Shown piece by piece: positions 61,346 through 64,000 of a DNA stretch of 64,000 bases. Both the position numbers and the translations under genes were made by a program. The notes under the pieces were generated by a model, which saw nothing but the letters and a program-made list of their open reading frames with translations, ran no database searches and was not told the origin of the DNA. Position 1 is the first letter of the stretch. Each line of letters opens with the position of its first letter. Source of the DNA: Xanthomonas arboricola (GTDB taxonomy: Bacteria; Pseudomonadota; Gammaproteobacteria; Xanthomonadales; Xanthomonadaceae); the NCBI RefSeq assembly GCF_002940665.1, contig NZ_MIGY01000003.1:911573-975572 (forward strand). The letters are read 5' to 3'.

Positions 61346-62623
61346 TCACTTGGCCTGGGCCGGCAGGCCCACGCGGTGACCACGCAGCGAATAGAACAGG
61401 ATGTACAGATAGCACGGCACCATCAACGCAGCGAACACGGCCTGGAAGTCGTGGTGCTGTTTGAGAATGGCGAACAGCTGCGGAATGATCGCGCCGCCGG
61501 CAATGCCCATGACCAGCAATGCCGAACCGATCTCGGTGAAGCGGCCAAGCCCGCGAATGGCCAGCGGAAAGATCGCCGGCCACATCATCGCGTTGGCAAA
61601 ACCGAGCGCGGCCACGAAGCCCACCGACACATAGCCGTGGGTCAGCAGCGCGCCCAGCGAGAACAGCACGCCCAGCAGCGCCGACACGCTCAGGTACCGC
61701 GCTTGCGAGATCACGCCCGGAATCAACGCCAGGCCGACGATGTAGCCAACCAGCATCGCGCCCAGCGTGTAGGAGGTGAAGATCTTGGTGCTGTCCAACG
61801 GCAGATTGAAGCCGCGGCCGTAGGTGCCGATCGCATCGCCGGCCATCACTTCCACGCCCACGTAGACGAACAGGCACAACACGCCCAGCCACAGGTGCGG
61901 GAACTGGAAGATGCTGGACTTCTGCACGCCAACCGCACTGCCGGGCGTGGCATTGGCCTCGGAGGCCCGCAGCTCCGGCAGCGGCGAGAACAGCACACCG
62001 ATCGCCAGCAACAGCAGCACGCCGGACATCACCAGATACGGTGCGTGGATCTTGGCGGCAAAGGCCGTGAGCAACTGCTGCTTGGTCGCCGCATCGGCGC
62101 TGGCCACCTGCGCGGACAGATCGCCGATGCCGTGCAACACCAGCGAGCCGATCAGGATCGGCGCCAGGATGCCAGCGATCTTGTTGCAGATGCCCATCAG
62201 CGCGATCCGCCGCGCCGCGCTCTCGATCGGCCCGAGGATGCTGATGTACGGGTTGATCGCGGTCTGCAGCAGCGCCAGGCCGCTGCCGATCACGAACAGG
62301 CCGCCCAAGGCGCCCGGATACCAGCGCTGGGTGGCGAACTGGCCGAATCCGGCCGCGCCCACCGCCATCACCACCAGGCTCAGCGCCAGCCCCTTCTTCA
62401 TGCCGGTGCGCTTGAGGATCCACGACGCCGGCAGCGCCAGGAAGAAGTACGACAGGTAGAACACCATCAGCACCAGGAAGGCGTTGACCTCGTTGAGGTC
62501 GAACGCCAGCCGCACGAAGGTGATCAGCGGCCCGTTGATCCAGGTGAAGAAGCCGATGATGAAGAACAGCACGCCGACGATGGCGATCGAGACAACGGGA
62601 TTTGCGGGCCTGGCGGTAGTCAT
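61346..62623 (-). CDS. nagP: NagP, N-acetylglucosamine MFS transporter
   Basis: A 425-residue sugar permease of the FucP/NagP group with 12 membrane segments. FFIIGFFTWINGPLITFVRL (about 19-38) and LLQTAINPYISILGP (about 118-132) are typical of the FucP-type family. It imports N-acetylglucosamine across the inner membrane; a separate kinase must phosphorylate it and is not in this window. It is 46 bp from nagQ. Confidence 0.92.
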   Translation of the reverse strand: MTTARPANPVVSIAIVGVLFFIIGFFTWINGPLITFVRLAFDLNEVNAFLVLMVFYLSYFFLALPASWILKRTGMKKGLALSLVVMAVGAAGFGQFATQRWYPGALGGLFVIGSGLALLQTAINPYISILGPIESAARRIALMGICNKIAGILAPILIGSLVLHGIGDLSAQVASADAATKQQLLTAFAAKIHAPYLVMSGVLLLLAIGVLFSPLPELRASEANATPGSAVGVQKSSIFQFPHLWLGVLCLFVYVGVEVMAGDAIGTYGRGFNLPLDSTKIFTSYTLGAMLVGYIVGLALIPGVISQARYLSVSALLGVLFSLGALLTHGYVSVGFVAALGFANAMMWPAIFPLAIRGLGRFTEIGSALLVMGIAGGAIIPQLFAILKQHHDFQAVFAALMVPCYLYILFYSLRGHRVGLPAQAK

Positions 62624-62669
62624 GGATCGGCTGGCTCTTGAGTTGTCGGTTGGGGGGCGCCGCGCTGGA

Positions 62670-63437
62670 TCAGCGACGCAGTTCGGCGACGAAATCGTAG
62701 AAATCGTTGTGGCAATAGGTGTCGGTCAATTCGATCGCGCTGCCGTCACGCGCATAGCCCACGCGCACCACATGCAGGATCGCCTCGCCGGTCTTCATGC
62801 GCAGGTGTTCGGCCAGCCGCGCTGGCAGATTGATCGCGCGGAAGTACTGCAGCGCGCGCACCACCGGGGTGCCCTGCGTGTCCAGGTAGCTGTAGAGCGA
62901 ATCGCCGATCTGCTGCGGGTCGGCAACGATGCGCTGCGGCAACACCGCATGCTCGTAGGCCATGACCCGGTCGTCGGCGCTGCGCAGGCGGGTCAGCGAG
63001 GCCACAGCCGCATCCGGCGACAGGCCCAGCCGCAGGATCTCTTCGCCATGCGCCGGACGCAGCCGCCGCTCCAGCCAGCGCGTGCCGGGCTCGTAGCCCT
63101 TGATGCGCAGCGTCTCGCTGAAACTGGTCAGGCCGCTGAGCTGGTGCTGGATCTGCGTGGTGACGAAGGTGCCGGCGCCCTGCCGGCGCGAGACCAAACC
63201 CTGTTCGACCAGCACGTCCACGGCCTGGCGCAGCGTCACCCGCGAGATCTGCAGCCGCTCGCACAGCTGGCGCTCGGCCGGCAGCGCCTCGCCGGCCTTC
63301 CACTGCGCGCCGCGGATCTGCTCGTCCAGCTTGCTCGCCAGTTGCAGATACAGCGGCGTCGGCGCGGAGGCGTCCAGCGTCAGCGCGTCCATCCGGGGGT
63401 CGGTGTCCGTCCTGGCTTCGGTTTTCGGTTTGGCCAT
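62670..63437 (-). CDS. nagQ: GntR-family regulator NagQ
   Basis: A 255-residue GntR/HutC-type regulator. N-terminal winged helix (about 32-95): ALPAERQLCERLQISRVTLR and LVSRRQGAGTFV. UTRA effector domain (about 110-250): MAYEHAVLPQRI and IELTDTYCHNDFYDF. It heads the nag operon. GGAGGACAGG just upstream supports ATG 63437 over a longer reading. A near-palindromic site lies about 33 bp upstream. Confidence 0.92.
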   Translation of the reverse strand: MAKPKTEARTDTDPRMDALTLDASAPTPLYLQLASKLDEQIRGAQWKAGEALPAERQLCERLQISRVTLRQAVDVLVEQGLVSRRQGAGTFVTTQIQHQLSGLTSFSETLRIKGYEPGTRWLERRLRPAHGEEILRLGLSPDAAVASLTRLRSADDRVMAYEHAVLPQRIVADPQQIGDSLYSYLDTQGTPVVRALQYFRAINLPARLAEHLRMKTGEAILHVVRVGYARDGSAIELTDTYCHNDFYDFVAELRR

Positions 63438-63469
63438 TGCCTGTCCTCCGGACCGACTTGGATTCGTTA

Positions 63470-63485
63470 GGTCCAATATAGTACC
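63470..63485. promoter_or_regulatory. Candidate NagQ operator upstream of nagQ
   Basis: GGTCCAATATAGTACC is a near-palindrome (half-sites GGTCCAAT and GGTACTAT, 6 of 8 identical), 33 bp upstream of the nagQ ATG. GntR/HutC regulators such as NagQ/YvoA bind GGT(C/A)-N-ACC-like palindromes, so autoregulation of the nag operon here is likely. Confidence 0.6.
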
Positions 63486-63652
63486 AATTTGCCCGCAGCG
63501 CATTAGCGGCTGTGGATCGTCGGGAGCGGTGACAAGCCTGGCTGACGCAGGCGTCCACCGCGCTGGTCAAGGGCGGGATGCATGCCGATGACCAGGCCGG
63601 TGCGGCACCGTCCGCGCGCCGGGGCTGCGTCACCGATTGCCGGGTCGGGCAA

Positions 63653-64000
63653 TCACAGCCGCAGATACCAGCGCCGCCGATCCATCCACCAGCCCACGCA
63701 CCAACACAGCAGCGTGTAGCTCATCGCGCACAGCAGCGACCCGAGCGGGCCCGGCGCGATGGTCTGGAACACGCGGATGCCGGCCCAGGCGTACAGGTCC
63801 AGCCCGGAGCTGCCGGCCGGAATCAGCCGCAGCACCACCACGAACAGTTCGGAGAACAGGTAGATCGCCAGCGGGTTGCGCCCCAGCACGGTGAAGAAGC
63901 CGCTGCCGCCGCTCCAGCCGCGCAACTCCAGCAGGTAGACCAGGACGCCCAGCGCCAGCAGATCCAGGCCCACCGTGCAGGCGACGAACGACCCGCTCCA
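63653..64000 (-). CDS. nagX: C-terminal part of a NagX-like (DUF5009/COG4299) membrane protein, cut by the window edge
   Basis: The last 115 residues of a gene whose start lies beyond 64,000. Hydrophobic helices and LGRNPLAIYLFSELFVVVLR, with the terminal CWCVGWWMDRRRWYLRL, match the C-terminus of heparan-alpha-glucosaminide N-acetyltransferase-like / acyltransferase-3-like NagX proteins. The reading frame stays open to the window edge. Location directly beyond nagQ, same strand, fits the nag cluster. Confidence 0.8.
   Translation of the reverse strand, partial: WSGSFVACTVGLDLLALGVLVYLLELRGWSGGSGFFTVLGRNPLAIYLFSELFVVVLRLIPAGSSGLDLYAWAGIRVFQTIAPGPLGSLLCAMSYTLLCWCVGWWMDRRRWYLRL

Overview
The window is GC-rich chromosomal DNA from a gammaproteobacterium, almost certainly Xanthomonas or a very close relative. 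I base this on the codon bias, the two large TonB-dependent receptors, the nagQ-nagP-nagR-nagB-nagA N-acetylglucosamine cluster with a neighbouring receptor and a nagX-like gene, and the choline-to-betaine operon without betI. No tRNA, rRNA, insertion sequence, prophage or CRISPR array was seen, so most of the window is ordinary core genome.

Layout. 0-5.3 kb: DUF457 membrane protein and FAD-linked oxidase, a TetR regulator divergent from an aldo/keto reductase, and a membrane metallophosphoesterase. 5.4-13.4 kb: complete leftward kdpFABCDE potassium-uptake operon. 13.4-14.6 kb: upstream region with candidate KdpE sites, then the first block of a nested stem-loop repeat. 14.6-20.1 kb: a small orphan gene, a PhzF/EamA pair divergent from a MocR regulator, and a four-gene unit made of an ArsR-like regulator and three small membrane proteins. 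20.3-23.3 kb: leftward frmR-frmA-gfa-fghA formaldehyde detoxification operon with an exact RcnR/FrmR-type operator. 23.5-31.8 kb: orphan HWE-type sensor kinase, repeat-containing lipoprotein, glycosyltransferase, and a divergent OmpR/EnvZ-type two-component pair. 31.9-39.6 kb: gshA, AraC regulator, MBL-fold hydrolase, engB, cytochrome c4, two thiol-disulfide lipoproteins and an EEP-family hydrolase. 39.7-45.05 kb: betT-betB-betA. 45.05-45.87 kb: second repeat block. 45.9-51.0 kb: a TonB-dependent receptor divergent from a soluble lytic transglycosylase. 51.0-51.77 kb: third repeat block. 51.8-53.0 kb: cca. 53.2-64.0 kb: carbohydrate-type TonB-dependent receptor, an S41-like protease, the nag operon and the truncated end of a nagX-like gene.

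Functional themes. Osmotic and ionic homeostasis is served by kdp and bet. Thiol and formaldehyde chemistry is served by gshA, the frm operon and the Dsb-like pair. Chitin or peptidoglycan amino-sugar use is served by the nag genes and their receptor. The most unusual structure is a non-coding repeat of about 110 bp. It folds as a long outer stem around a second perfect hairpin, occurs at least eight times in three intergenic blocks, and is built into larger units of about 300-420 bp with oppositely oriented copies at the two ends. Several left-hand copies appear to have lost their hairpin.
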